Shown: positions 1-9,471, numbered from the stretch's first letter. The stretch: DNA of 49,451 nucleotides from JADJOY01 sp046331705 [NCBI: bacterium] (GCA_046331705.1 JAXLQJ010000053.1:1-49451); one strand, 5' to 3'. Notes: generated by a model from the letters alone, not told the origin. Numbers and translations are program-made.

Positions 1-71
1 CGCCGAGCGACGTGAGTCGTTCGCCGAGGCGGCCGCGAGCCATCGGATTCGCCATTCGGGAGGTGCCAGAC

Positions 72-3000
72 ATGAAGCGACATCGCGTGGTGCGCGTGCT
101 CGGCGCGCTGGTGCTGCTCGCAATGACGATGCTCGTGCCGCGTACACACGCCGAACCGCTCAGCCGCGATCGCGTCCCCGAGCCCCTGCAACCCTGGGTC
201 GACTGGGCGCTCCACGGCGCGCGCGAGTCGCTCTGCCCATTCCTCGCCGGTCAGCAGGACTCGTCGCGCTGTGCGTGGCCGGGACGCCTGGAGCTGGAGC
301 TCGACGAGCACGGTGGCCGATTCACGCAATCGTGGACCGTCGACGTCGAGTCCACGGTGCCGCTACCGGGCGGCGCCGGACGCTGGCCCGAGGACGTGAA
401 GCTCGACGGCGCGGCCGTCACTCCGCTTGCCCGTGCGGGTGTGCCGACGCTCCGGCTGGCGATCGGCGCGCACTCGGTCGCCGGCGTCTTTCGCTGGGAC
501 GCGCTGCCGGAAGCGCTGGAGGTCGCTCCCGACGTGGGCCTCGTCTCGCTCACGCTTCGCAACGCCGCCGTCGCGTTTCCCAGCCGCGACACCACCGGTC
601 GGGTGTGGCTCGGCCGCGTCGTGGACGCTCCCGCGGAGGAGGACCGCGTCACGGTGCGCGTGAGTCGGCGTGTCGTGGACGAGGTGCCGCTTCAACTCAC
701 CACGCGGATCGAGCTGGCGGTCTCCGGCAAGGCGCGCGAGGTGCATCTCGGCCCGGCGTTGCCCGCAGGCTTCGCGCCACTCTCGCTCTCGAGCCCGCTC
801 GCCGCACGTCTCGAGGCCGATGGGCGGCTGCGCGTGCAGGTTCGCCCCGGCGATTGGACGATCGAGCTGGTCGCCCGCCACGACGGACCCGTCGAATCGC
901 TCGCTCTGCCAGCGCCCACCGACGCGTGGGCCGAGGGCGGCGAGGAAACGTGGGTGTGGGATGCGCGCCCCGCGCTTCGCGTCGTCGAGATCGAGGACGT
1001 GATCGCCGTCGATCCGCAGCAGACCACGCTGCCGGACGATTGGAAGAGCTTGCCCGCGTACCGGATGGCGCCCGACGTGACGATGAAGCTCGTCGAACGG
1101 CGGCGCGGCAACGAGCCGCCCGAGCCCGATCGGCTCACGCTCGAGCGCGAGCTCTGGCTCGACTTCGACGGCGGCGGCTACACGGTGCGCGATCACCTGA
1201 CGGGCGCGCTCAACACGAGCTTCCGCTTGGAGATGCCGGCGCCGACCAAGCTCGGGCGCGTGGCGTTGTACGGCCGCGACCAGGTGGTCACGCGCCGTCC
1301 CGGCTCGGATCGCGACGGCATCGAGGTGCGCCAAGGTCAGCTCGCCCTCGACGCCGAAAGTCGAATCGATGCCGCGCTGCGCACGCTACCGGCCGTGTCG
1401 TGGGACACCGACGTCGAGAGCCTCTCGGCGACGATCCATCTGCCGCCTGGCTGGCGTGTGTTCGCGGCGCGCGGTGCGGATCAGGTGCCGGGCACCTGGG
1501 TGGAAGGATGGACACTCCTCGATTTCTTCGCGGTGCTGATCGCGGCGCTGGCGTTCCGGCGCTTGTGGGGCTGGGTGTGGGGTGGCGCGGCGCTGGTCGG
1601 GTTGGCGCTGATCCATCCCGAGGCGCACGGGTTCACGTGGCTCTTCCTCGCGGCGGTCGCGTTCGAGGCCGTGCTGCGCTTGCTCGCTCCCGGCACGGCA
1701 CGGCGCTGGGTGCGCGCGATCTGGATCGTGCTCGTGGGCTACGCGGTGCTGACCGCTGTGCCGTTTCTGGTCTGGCAGGTGCGCGTCGCGATGTATCCAG
1801 CGCTCGAACAGCCTCATTACGCGACGCCGGACGCGCCACCCGAAGGCTTCCCACCAGACTTTCTTCGCTATCACGCCGTGAGCGGGGCCGAGGCGCCCGT
1901 CGCTCCCGCCTCGCCCGCTCCGCGGGAAGCCTTTCACGCGACGGAGTCGGAGATCGATCAACCCGTCGATCGCGGCAGGCAGAACCTGGAGAGGCGCCTC
2001 GACGATCGTTTCGGGTCGCGCAAGTCTCGCGGGCTCGACCTCGGTTCCCTCGTGAGCGAATCCTCGGACGAGCTGCAACGCTTCGATCCCAACGCGGTCG
2101 TGAACACGGGTCCTGGCATCCCGTCGTGGTCGTGGAACCAGGTCTCGATCGGCTTCAGTGGTCCGGTCCAGCGCGAGCAAGACGTTTCGCTCTACCTGCT
2201 TTCGCCAGCGATCAACGCGTTGCTGAACGTGTTGCGCGCCACGTTCCTCGGCTTGCTGGTGCTCCGTCTCCTGGGACCGCGCGGCGATCGCTGGCCGAAG
2301 TGGCTCGGTGGCGGCGCACGATCGGCGCCGGCGGTCGCGGCTGCCGCACTCGTGACGATGGCGATCCTCGCCGCGCCGAATGCCGCCCGTGCCGACGTCC
2401 CCAACCAGGCGATCCTCGATCAGCTCCGGGCACGTCTCACCGAGCGCCCCGTGTGTCATCCCGATTGCGCGAGCATCGCCCGGGCCTATTTCGACGTGAG
2501 CGGCGGCAGGCTCAAAGCCCGCCTGGAGGTTGCCGCGCTCGCCGCCACCGCGATTCCGCTGCCGGGAAGCGGCAGCTCGTGGACTCCTTCGCAAGTGCTG
2601 GTCGACGGCAAGGCCACAGCGGCCGTCCGCGACGAGAGCGGCACGCTCTGGGCGTTGCTTTCCGCCCAGTCGAAGGAGGTGCTCCTCGACGGTCCACTCC
2701 CCGAACGCGACGAGGTGGCGATCCCGCTTCCGCTGGTCCCCGCGCGCGTCGAGGTCAAAGCTCCCGGCTTCACGATCGAAGGCGTCCACGAGAACGGCGA
2801 GCCCGATTCGAGCCTGACGTTGCGCCGTGAGCGCACCGAGCCGGCCGACCCCGACGCACTCGACGCAAACTCACCTCAGGTGTTGCCGTCCTTCCTCTCG
2901 GTCACCCGCTCGCTCAGCCTCGGCCTCAAATGGGAGGTCACCACACGCGTCACGCGGCTCTCGCCGAGCGGCGCGCCGGCCACCGCGCAGATCCCGCTTC

Positions 3001-4331
3001 TTCCGGGCGAATCGGTGACCACCGAGGGCAGCCGTGTCGAGAAGGGGCATGTGCTGGTCACGCTCGCGTCCGACAGCGACGAGGCCGAATGGTCGTCCAC
3101 CCTCGCGCAGCAGGGCTCGCTCGAGCTGGTGGCTCCCGCCACCGCCGACTTCGTGGAGATCTGGCAGCTCGGCGCCAGTACGCTCTGGCACGTCGAGGCG
3201 ACTGGATTGGCTCCCATTCATCCCGGCGACGTCACCGGCGTGCGCGTGCCCGAATGGCATCCGTGGCCCGGCGAGAAGCTCGCGCTCGCGATCACCCGTC
3301 CGGAAGGTGTCCCCGGCGCCACGCTCACCATCGATTCGAGCCTGCTCGCCGTGACGCCCGGCCTGCGGTCCACCGACTCGACACTCACGCTCTCGATCCG
3401 TTCCAGCCGCGGCGGTCGCCACGTCGTCACGCTGCCGGCTGGCGCGGAGCTGACGGCGGTGAAGGTCGGTGACGTTCCTCAGCCACTGCGCATGGATGGG
3501 TCACGGGTGACGTTGCCGATTCATCCGGGGAGCCAGGTGGCCGAGATCGCGTGGCGCGAGGCGCGTGGCATCGCCACCCGCTTCACCACGTCGCGCGTGG
3601 ACGCGGGTGCGCCGAGCGTGAACGCCACGGTGCGCGCCGACGTGTCGACGAATCGCTGGGTGCTGTTCGTGCACGGGCCGCGGCTCGGGCCGGCGGTGCT
3701 CTTCTGGAGCCTGCTCGCGGTGCTCTTGGTGGTCTCGATCGCCCTCGGTCGCGTGCCGCTGACACCGCTCGGGGCGCGCCACTGGTTCTTGCTCGGGATG
3801 GGGCTCACGCAGTTGCCGATCGGCGCGGCGGCGATCGTGGCGATCTGGCTGCTCGCGCTGGGCCTCAGGCGCGAACGCGTCGCGGCGCTCGACTCACCGG
3901 AGCGACGCCGGACGTTCAACCTGGTGCAGGTGGCGCTCGCGACGCTCACGCTGGTGGCGTTGGCGACGCTCTTCTGGGGGATCGAGAGGGGGCTCTTGGG
4001 GCTGCCGGAGATGCAGATCCGCGGCAACGGTTCGAGCGGCAGCACGCTGCGCTGGTTCGCCGATCGCGCGGCGGGAGAGCTGCCCACGGCCTGGATCGTT
4101 TCCGCGCCGCTTTGGATCTATCGCGTGGCGATGCTGGTTTGGGCGCTCTGGATCGCGGCCTCGCTCATCCGTTGGCTCAAGTGGGCGTGGGAGTCCTTCA
4201 CCACCGGCGGCGGCTGGAAGCCTGCGCCGCCCAAGCCGCCCAAGGGCCCGAAGGGCGTGCCGCCGCGTCGCGAGCCGAGCGTTCCGCCCCATGCCCCGCC
4301 GGCGGCGCCGGCCCCATCCGGAGCCACATGA
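72..4331 (+). CDS. Giant two-part envelope membrane protein, function unknown
   Basis: A 1419-residue protein I cannot name. It opens with a signal peptide (MKRHR, hydrophobic stretch, cleavage near THA), then a long beta-rich extracytoplasmic region to about residue 475. A cluster of membrane helices lies at about 478-590, with a further helix near 712-737. A second signal-peptide-like segment ending in AARA lies near 753-775. It is followed by another beta-rich region that opens with a CHPDC motif near 794. A last group of helices lies at about 1207-1390, and the tail is rich in Pro and Lys. Both soluble halves start with a Cys-containing stretch and then a PLPG...W...V-DG pattern, which suggests an internal duplication or fusion. 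I chose the ATG at 72 because the reading frame upstream of it has no signal-peptide character. The stop overlaps the start of the next gene (ATGA), so the two are probably cotranscribed. Confidence 0.85.
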   Translation: MKRHRVVRVLGALVLLAMTMLVPRTHAEPLSRDRVPEPLQPWVDWALHGARESLCPFLAGQQDSSRCAWPGRLELELDEHGGRFTQSWTVDVESTVPLPGGAGRWPEDVKLDGAAVTPLARAGVPTLRLAIGAHSVAGVFRWDALPEALEVAPDVGLVSLTLRNAAVAFPSRDTTGRVWLGRVVDAPAEEDRVTVRVSRRVVDEVPLQLTTRIELAVSGKAREVHLGPALPAGFAPLSLSSPLAARLEADGRLRVQVRPGDWTIELVARHDGPVESLALPAPTDAWAEGGEETWVWDARPALRVVEIEDVIAVDPQQTTLPDDWKSLPAYRMAPDVTMKLVERRRGNEPPEPDRLTLERELWLDFDGGGYTVRDHLTGALNTSFRLEMPAPTKLGRVALYGRDQVVTRRPGSDRDGIEVRQGQLALDAESRIDAALRTLPAVSWDTDVESLSATIHLPPGWRVFAARGADQVPGTWVEGWTLLDFFAVLIAALAFRRLWGWVWGGAALVGLALIHPEAHGFTWLFLAAVAFEAVLRLLAPGTARRWVRAIWIVLVGYAVLTAVPFLVWQVRVAMYPALEQPHYATPDAPPEGFPPDFLRYHAVSGAEAPVAPASPAPREAFHATESEIDQPVDRGRQNLERRLDDRFGSRKSRGLDLGSLVSESSDELQRFDPNAVVNTGPGIPSWSWNQVSIGFSGPVQREQDVSLYLLSPAINALLNVLRATFLGLLVLRLLGPRGDRWPKWLGGGARSAPAVAAAALVTMAILAAPNAARADVPNQAILDQLRARLTERPVCHPDCASIARAYFDVSGGRLKARLEVAALAATAIPLPGSGSSWTPSQVLVDGKATAAVRDESGTLWALLSAQSKEVLLDGPLPERDEVAIPLPLVPARVEVKAPGFTIEGVHENGEPDSSLTLRRERTEPADPDALDANSPQVLPSFLSVTRSLSLGLKWEVTTRVTRLSPSGAPATAQIPLLPGESVTTEGSRVEKGHVLVTLASDSDEAEWSSTLAQQGSLELVAPATADFVEIWQLGASTLWHVEATGLAPIHPGDVTGVRVPEWHPWPGEKLALAITRPEGVPGATLTIDSSLLAVTPGLRSTDSTLTLSIRSSRGGRHVVTLPAGAELTAVKVGDVPQPLRMDGSRVTLPIHPGSQVAEIAWREARGIATRFTTSRVDAGAPSVNATVRADVSTNRWVLFVHGPRLGPAVLFWSLLAVLLVVSIALGRVPLTPLGARHWFLLGMGLTQLPIGAAAIVAIWLLALGLRRERVAALDSPERRRTFNLVQVALATLTLVALATLFWGIERGLLGLPEMQIRGNGSSGSTLRWFADRAAGELPTAWIVSAPLWIYRVAMLVWALWIAASLIRWLKWAWESFTTGGGWKPAPPKPPKGPKGVPPRREPSVPPHAPPAAPAPSGAT

Positions 4332-5395
4332 CGAGCCGCTCACCTCAGGCCTTTCTCACCGGTGGAACGGGATTCATCGGCGCCCGCCTCGCGGCACGGC
4401 TGCGCCGCGAAGGTCGCGCCGTGCGCGCGTTGGTGCGCACGCCGGCGAAGGCTGCGCGGCTTCGCGAGCTCGGCTGCGAGCTGGTCGCCGGCGATCTCAC
4501 CGAGCCGGCGAGCTTTCGCGACGCCGTCCGGGGTTGCGACGAGGTCTTCCACCTCGCCGCCTGGTACGAGCTGGGTGTCCCCGCCGCGCAAGCGCAGCGC
4601 ATCCACCGCGTCAACGTCGACGGCACCGAGGCCGTCCTGGACGCGGCGGCGCGTGCCGGCGCACGGCGCATCGTCCATTGCAGCAGTGTCGCCGCGCTGG
4701 GGCCGACCGGCGGCAGGCTCGTCGACGAGACCCACACCAACGACGGCCATTACCGAAGCCTCTACGAGCGCACCAAGGCGGAAGCGCACGAGCTCGCGAT
4801 GGCGCGTGCCCGCGCCGGCGCGCCGATCGTGGTCGGCATGCCGGGCACGGTCTACGGCCCCGCCGATCCCAGCCTGGTCGGCCTCTTCCATCGCGAGCTC
4901 GTGCGCGGGCTGGTGGTGGTGGGTGGGTTCGACGCGATGAGCATGACGCTGGTGCACGTCGAGGACGCCGCTGACGGGCTCTTTCGCTGCGCCACCCGCG
5001 CCCAGGCGGGTCAGAGCTACGTGCTCGGTGCAGACGTCGTGACGATGAAGGAATGGATCGCCACGGCTTGCGATCTCACGGGAATCCGCCGGCCGCTCTT
5101 CAGCGCCCCCGCGGGGCTCGTGAAGGCCGCGGCGCCATGGCTCGCCCCGCTGGCGCGTCTGGCTGGACTGCCACCCGAGCTCGTGAGCGAAGGTGTGGAG
5201 ATGAGCGCCGGGCTCACCTGGGCGTTTTCCGGCGACAAGGCCCGCCGCGATCTCGAATGGCGCCCGCGTACGTTCGACGCAGGCCTGGCCGAGACGCTCG
5301 CATGGTATCGCGACCGCTACGCGCCCAAGCGGCGATTCCACCCGCGTACCGAGCGTGCCCGCGCGGCGCTCGCCGCCGCCGGCATCACTCGCTGA
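4328..5395 (+). CDS. NAD-dependent epimerase/dehydratase (extended SDR, HpnA/DFR-like)
   Basis: A 355-residue extended short-chain dehydrogenase/reductase. The Rossmann nucleotide-binding motif TGGTGFIG is at residues 11-18. A conserved HLAAWYELG stretch, a catalytic-type Ser in the HCSSVAALG strand and a YERTK (YxxxK) motif follow in the expected order. Proteins of this layout act on nucleotide sugars or, as dihydroflavonol-4-reductase-like enzymes, on small carbonyl compounds. The pattern resembles hopanoid-associated sugar epimerases, but the substrate cannot be read from sequence. The ATG overlaps the stop of the giant envelope protein by 4 nt, so translation is probably coupled. The 3' end overlaps the convergent LuxR-type gene by 11 nt. 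Confidence 0.9.
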   Translation: MTSRSPQAFLTGGTGFIGARLAARLRREGRAVRALVRTPAKAARLRELGCELVAGDLTEPASFRDAVRGCDEVFHLAAWYELGVPAAQAQRIHRVNVDGTEAVLDAAARAGARRIVHCSSVAALGPTGGRLVDETHTNDGHYRSLYERTKAEAHELAMARARAGAPIVVGMPGTVYGPADPSLVGLFHRELVRGLVVVGGFDAMSMTLVHVEDAADGLFRCATRAQAGQSYVLGADVVTMKEWIATACDLTGIRRPLFSAPAGLVKAAAPWLAPLARLAGLPPELVSEGVEMSAGLTWAFSGDKARRDLEWRPRTFDAGLAETLAWYRDRYAPKRRFHPRTERARAALAAAGITR

Positions 5396-6053
5396 CGGGC
5401 ACGGATTCCGTCGCGATCCCGACTCGATCGGTGTCCGGCTGCCCGGGCAGCAGCAAGTCTTCGAGGAAGTACGCCGCGAGGTCGTGGCGCCCACGCAGCC
5501 CGGCCTTGCGATAGAGCGTGAGCGCCTGCGAGCGCACGGTCTGCTCGCTGGTCTTGCGGATGCCCGCGATCTCCTTGTGGCTCAAGCCCTTGAGCAGAAG
5601 CAGCCCCACGTCGCGCTCGGAAGGCGTGAGCTGCCAATCGTGGAATTGGCGGTCGATCGCCTCGCCCAGCCCATCGAGGTAGCTTCGTGCCTCCCCGCGC
5701 CAGCGATCGACCTCGCGATCCGCCCGCTCCAGATGTCGCGAGAAGCTCGCGACCAATCGTTCGCTCTCCTCCAGCCTGCGTTGCAGCGACTGGACGCTCG
5801 CGATCACCAAGCCGATGGCCGCGAGCTCGACGGCGAGGTGACTGGCCGTCGCGCCGCGAAGGGCGTCATCTCCGACGTCCAAGAGCGCGAGCGAGAGCAA
5901 CGACGCCCAGAGCCAGCGCACCCGCTCGACGGTCCGATACGGCGCGGGTCTGTCTTGCGCCGTCCACGGCGCGACGCGGGCCTCGAGGAGGCCTTCTACC
6001 TTTGTTGGATGTTCGGCGAGGGATAGCCGGGGGAGGATGATCGGCGTCGTCAC
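5385..6053 (-). CDS. Membrane-anchored LuxR-family transcriptional regulator
   Basis: A 222-residue protein with two hydrophobic segments in its first half, then a charged coiled-coil-like helix (RLEESERLVASFSRHLERAD) and a C-terminal LuxR-type helix-turn-helix. The HTH runs from LTPSERDVGLLLLKGLSHKE through TVRSQ to the LYRKAGL helix. It probably binds DNA from the inner face of the membrane. The GTG at 6053 is preceded by a GAGGAA ribosome site at normal spacing. Longer versions starting at ATG 6095 or GTG 6101 are possible but have no clear ribosome site. It faces away from the Ig-domain lipoprotein and shares with it a 250-nt intergenic region that carries a CRP-like palindrome. It has no visible receiver or ligand-binding domain. 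Confidence 0.85.
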   Translation of the reverse strand: MTTPIILPRLSLAEHPTKVEGLLEARVAPWTAQDRPAPYRTVERVRWLWASLLSLALLDVGDDALRGATASHLAVELAAIGLVIASVQSLQRRLEESERLVASFSRHLERADREVDRWRGEARSYLDGLGEAIDRQFHDWQLTPSERDVGLLLLKGLSHKEIAGIRKTSEQTVRSQALTLYRKAGLRGRHDLAAYFLEDLLLPGQPDTDRVGIATESVPVSE

Positions 6054-6156
6054 GGATTCCTCGGGGGGAAGGCAGGTCGGGCCGCTCGTTGCCATTCGCA
6101 CATCCCGTACCGACCAACCGAGGTGCTGAAATTCCTTGCAAAAGATGCGTTGGCCT

Positions 6157-6172
6157 TGTGAGATCGCTCACA
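6157..6172. promoter_or_regulatory. CRP/FNR-type operator
   Basis: A perfect TGTGA-N6-TCACA palindrome (TGTGAGATCGCTCACA), the classical CRP consensus half-sites with correct spacing. It lies in the intergenic region between the divergent LuxR-type regulator and the lipoprotein/multihaem cytochrome genes, 135 nt upstream of the lipoprotein start. A CRP/FNR-family regulator probably acts here; which one is not known. Confidence 0.6.
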
Positions 6173-6306
6173 GGCCGTGGGGTTCGAGCACGTAGCCGAT
6201 CGGCGGCGGCCGTTGTCCGATCGTCTACGCGCGGTGCATTCGTCATCGTCCGTCCGGGTCGCGGCAGGTGCTTCCCGATGGCCGACCTGACGTGAGGAGA
6301 ATTCCG

Positions 6307-7851
6307 ATGCGAGACCACTCGTCGCCATTTGCCGTGCGTCGTCTTTCCGTGCTCGTCGCCGCCCTCGCGCTGGCGAGCTGCAACACCCCACCCGTCTTCA
6401 CGTCTAGCCCTCCGCTCGTCGCCAGCGCCACCGTCCCGTACGCGTACCAGGCGATCGCGAGCGGGGTCCCGGTTCCCACGTACGCGCTGGTGGCCGGTCC
6501 CACCGGCATGACGGTCGATACGACCACGGGATTGGTGCTGTGGACTCCCGCGCTCGATCAGGTTGGCGCCCAGCCCGTCACGCTGCGGGCCACCAACGCA
6601 GCAGGCTCGGTCGATCAGAGCTTCACGATCGACACGCAACCCCTGCCGCCGGCATTCACCTCGACGCCCCCTCTGGTGGCGAACGTGAACGTCCCGTACG
6701 TCTACGAGGCCGCGGCGAACGGAGCACCCACGCCGAGCTTCTCGCTCGTGACGGGCCCGGTGGGAATGACCGTCGACGAAGGGACGGGCCTGACCCTGTG
6801 GACTCCGACCCTCGATCAGCTCGGCGCGCAGGCGGTGACCATACGGGCCGAGAGCAGCGCCGGCTTCGCCGATCAGAGCTTCACCATCGACACCCAGCCC
6901 GAGCCGCCGGACACGACGCCGCCCACGGCCCCCCAGAACCTGCGCGCCACCGATCTCACGCAGACGAGCTACACGATGCTCTGGGACGCGCCTCCCGAAG
7001 GTGACGTGGCCGGGTATCGGCTCTACGAGCGTTCGTTCTCGAACCGCCAGGGCTTCTACACCTGGAATCTGGCGGCGGACGGCCTCGCCGCGACGACCTA
7101 CCCGCTCAGCAAGAGCCAGATTCGCTGGACCGGCATCTTCATGGTGCGTGCCTACGACTCGGTGGGGAACGAGTCGGCCAACTCCAACTCGCTCGCTTCC
7201 ACTTTCCTCACGCTGCCGAGCGTCGGCCATCCGATGGTCGGCACCAACGAGCGCGCCGCGGCGGTGATCGGCGAGCACCTGATGTTGATCGAGGGTGTCG
7301 ACAGCTATCCCGTCGAGTACCTGGGCGGCTATCAGGTTGCGGTCTACGGCAACCCGCTCCCAACCGCCGAGCTGCTCGCGGCACCCGAAGGCGTGGTGCT
7401 CGAGCCCATCAATGCGTCCACGTTTCGCCTGGTCTGGGATCCCGTGACCGGCGATCCCGGCACGCGCAGCATCACGGTGCGGGCGACCAACAGCGAGGGC
7501 ACCGCCGATTTCACCCTGGACTTCGAGGTCCATCCCGCTGGCACCGATCTCTTGGCGCCCAGCGGCACCGGGATCGTCTCGGTGCAGAACGCGCTCGGCG
7601 GCTGCAACGTGAGCTGGACCAAGTCGACGGACAACCACGAGATCGCCGGTTACTCGATCCGCGGCCAGCGCCACTACACGGCGCACCCGAACAGCTTCGG
7701 TTTCGTGTCGTACGGAACCGCGACCTCGGCGTTCGTGAACACGGTGCCGAGCGGCACCACCGGGTGGACGCTCTACGTCTCGGCCTTCGACGCCGCCGGC
7801 AACTACTCGTACCCGAACGGCGGCGGCACCACGTGCTCGCCGACGTGGTGA
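6307..7851 (+). CDS. Lipoprotein with tandem Ig-like (He_PIG) and FN3-like domains
   Basis: A 514-residue secreted protein. The N-terminus is a lipoprotein signal with a basic start, a hydrophobic core and lipobox LASC. Two consecutive putative Ig domains of the He_PIG type follow. Each carries an F-S/T-PPLVA...VPY...YA entry, a GMTVD...TG...LWTP core and a SFTIDTQP exit. A fibronectin-III-like unit (PPTAPQNLRATDL) comes next, then further beta-sandwich modules to the C-terminus. Such proteins are surface-displayed adhesion or scaffold modules. The ATG at 6307 has a strong GAGGAG ribosome site 6 nt upstream. The next gene encodes a multihaem cytochrome about 146 nt downstream on the same strand, so a joint surface role is possible (inference). 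Confidence 0.88.
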   Translation: MRDHSSPFAVRRLSVLVAALALASCNTPPVFTSSPPLVASATVPYAYQAIASGVPVPTYALVAGPTGMTVDTTTGLVLWTPALDQVGAQPVTLRATNAAGSVDQSFTIDTQPLPPAFTSTPPLVANVNVPYVYEAAANGAPTPSFSLVTGPVGMTVDEGTGLTLWTPTLDQLGAQAVTIRAESSAGFADQSFTIDTQPEPPDTTPPTAPQNLRATDLTQTSYTMLWDAPPEGDVAGYRLYERSFSNRQGFYTWNLAADGLAATTYPLSKSQIRWTGIFMVRAYDSVGNESANSNSLASTFLTLPSVGHPMVGTNERAAAVIGEHLMLIEGVDSYPVEYLGGYQVAVYGNPLPTAELLAAPEGVVLEPINASTFRLVWDPVTGDPGTRSITVRATNSEGTADFTLDFEVHPAGTDLLAPSGTGIVSVQNALGGCNVSWTKSTDNHEIAGYSIRGQRHYTAHPNSFGFVSYGTATSAFVNTVPSGTTGWTLYVSAFDAAGNYSYPNGGGTTCSPTW

Positions 7852-7997
7852 GCGCCGCAGCGTCCTCGTCTCAACGGACGTGGAATGGACCCGGCGGCAC
7901 CGACGCCACACCATCGGCACACGTGAAGCGGGCGCGCCGCTGTCGATTCACCGCGGACGCCCACCCAACTCGAACCGGGGGGAGTGGAGGACTCGGG

Positions 7998-9356
7998 ATG
8001 CGAAGCGCGCAACGGAACGTCCTGTCGATCGTGCTCGCGGTGCTGGCGCTCTCGTTCGTTGGCGCGAGCCGATCCGCCCGCGCGGACGTGCTCGACCCCT
8101 TCTACGAGTGGGGCGCGGTCCAGTATTTCCAGTTCAACATCGAGCAAGTGGCTTACGACGCGCCCTCGCGCCAGGTCGTGGTCACGTTCTCGGTGACCAA
8201 CCCGCAGAACGGGAACGCGCCGTACGACATCTTCGTCGACGAGCCCTTTCTGCCGGACTTGATGACCGAGCTCACCATCGACATCGGCTGGAACGCGAAG
8301 GAGTTCACGAACGTGGGCAGCGGCGACCCCGAGGGTGCCGCCTATCCCATCGCCATCAACTTGCTCACGTCGTCGCACGTGCTCGCGGACAATCGCTATT
8401 GGGTGTCCGCGACCCTGCCGGATGCCGCCGTGGGAACGGGCGAGGTCGTCTTCGAAGGGCATCCGCGCTGGTTCCGCGAGTCGGCGGGGATCTACGTCCG
8501 CGTGCCCGTGAAGACCGTGTACCAGCTCTTTCCGATCACCGACGCGCAGGTCGTGCCGCGTCGCGAGGTCGTCGATTTCGCGAAATGCCAGAACTGCCAC
8601 AACGGCACCAGCAAGGACGGCTGGGGCCTGCCGATCTATCGGCTCGCGCAGCACGGCGCGAACCGCAACGAAGAGCTGCACGCCTGCCAGGTCTGTCACA
8701 ACGCCAACCAGACCGACATCCCGTTCCGCAAGTCGGGCGCCGAGGTCTCGGTGGACTTCAAGTACCTGCCGCACGCGATCCACGGCGCGATCATGCGCGA
8801 GAACCCGCTCACGGTGATCTCGTTCGGCGGCATCCCCATCCCGTTCTCGGTGGTCTCGTTTCCCGGCGGCCTGGCGAACCTGAAGAAGTGCACCAACTGC
8901 CACATCGACGTGAACGGCAAGGGCACGTTCGAGCTGCCGCTGCGCCCGGAAGTCCTGGCGACCACCGTCGACACCCGCAGCACACCGGGTGGGTTCCTCG
9001 ACATGGATCCGACCAACGACCTCAACATGACGCCGACGATGGCGGTCTGCTCGGCGTGCCACGACGGCAGCGAGGCGATCGCGCACATGACCTCGGCCAG
9101 CGCAGGCGGCTCGCGGACGGCGCTCCAGGCCGACATCGACTCGGGCGCGATTCGCGAGCACTGCGTCGATTGCCACGGCAAGGGCAAGGAGAAGGACGTC
9201 CGCGCCATCCACCTCGACGGCGAGGGCGGTGGCTGCGCGGTCGCGCGCGGGGTTTCCGCTCGCGGCGACGGCGCGTTGCTGGCGTGGGTGACGCTCGCGC
9301 TCGGGCTCGTTCGCGCCGGCCGCCGATCCCGTCGCCTCGTCGCGCGAGCGCGCTGA
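7998..9356 (+). CDS. Five-haem OmcA/MtrC-like c-type cytochrome with C-terminal sorting tail
   Basis: A 452-residue exported cytochrome. A signal peptide ends at about SARA. Five CxxCH haem sites are visible: CQNCH (197), CQVCH (230), CTNCH (298), CSACH (351) and CVDCH (389). Spacing and surrounding residues resemble the pentahaem half of decahaem OmcA/MtrC-family outer-surface cytochromes, which pass electrons to extracellular acceptors. The N-terminal 190 residues are beta-rich, as in that family. The C-terminus is unusual: a GGGCAVARG motif, one hydrophobic helix and an Arg-rich end (RRSRRLVARAR). This is the layout of MYXO-CTERM-type sorting signals, so surface anchoring is likely. The ATG at 7998 follows GGAGG with a 7-nt spacer. 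Confidence 0.88.
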   Translation: MRSAQRNVLSIVLAVLALSFVGASRSARADVLDPFYEWGAVQYFQFNIEQVAYDAPSRQVVVTFSVTNPQNGNAPYDIFVDEPFLPDLMTELTIDIGWNAKEFTNVGSGDPEGAAYPIAINLLTSSHVLADNRYWVSATLPDAAVGTGEVVFEGHPRWFRESAGIYVRVPVKTVYQLFPITDAQVVPRREVVDFAKCQNCHNGTSKDGWGLPIYRLAQHGANRNEELHACQVCHNANQTDIPFRKSGAEVSVDFKYLPHAIHGAIMRENPLTVISFGGIPIPFSVVSFPGGLANLKKCTNCHIDVNGKGTFELPLRPEVLATTVDTRSTPGGFLDMDPTNDLNMTPTMAVCSACHDGSEAIAHMTSASAGGSRTALQADIDSGAIREHCVDCHGKGKEKDVRAIHLDGEGGGCAVARGVSARGDGALLAWVTLALGLVRAGRRSRRLVARAR

Positions 9357-9443
9357 GGGAAACGCGCGCGCCGGCCGCGTCCGCGCGGCGGGCCCACCAC
9401 TGCACCGCGTCTGCACCGAAGGCCGACAGGTTCTCTCGCCGAG

Positions 9444-9471
9444 CCACCGCGCGGATCCTCCGCGCGGGTGG
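9444..9471 (+). terminator. GC-rich hairpin after the cytochrome gene
   Basis: An inverted repeat with a stem of about 12 bp, one bulged G and a 3-nt loop (left arm CCACCGCGCGGA). It lies about 90 nt past the cytochrome stop and 23 nt before the next start. No T-run follows, so it may be a factor-dependent terminator or a leader structure for the downstream gene. Confidence 0.4.

Noticed and set aside
1-71. A longer start for the first gene near position 12
   Set aside because: The extra residues are Arg/Pro-rich and would hide the clear signal peptide starting at 72.
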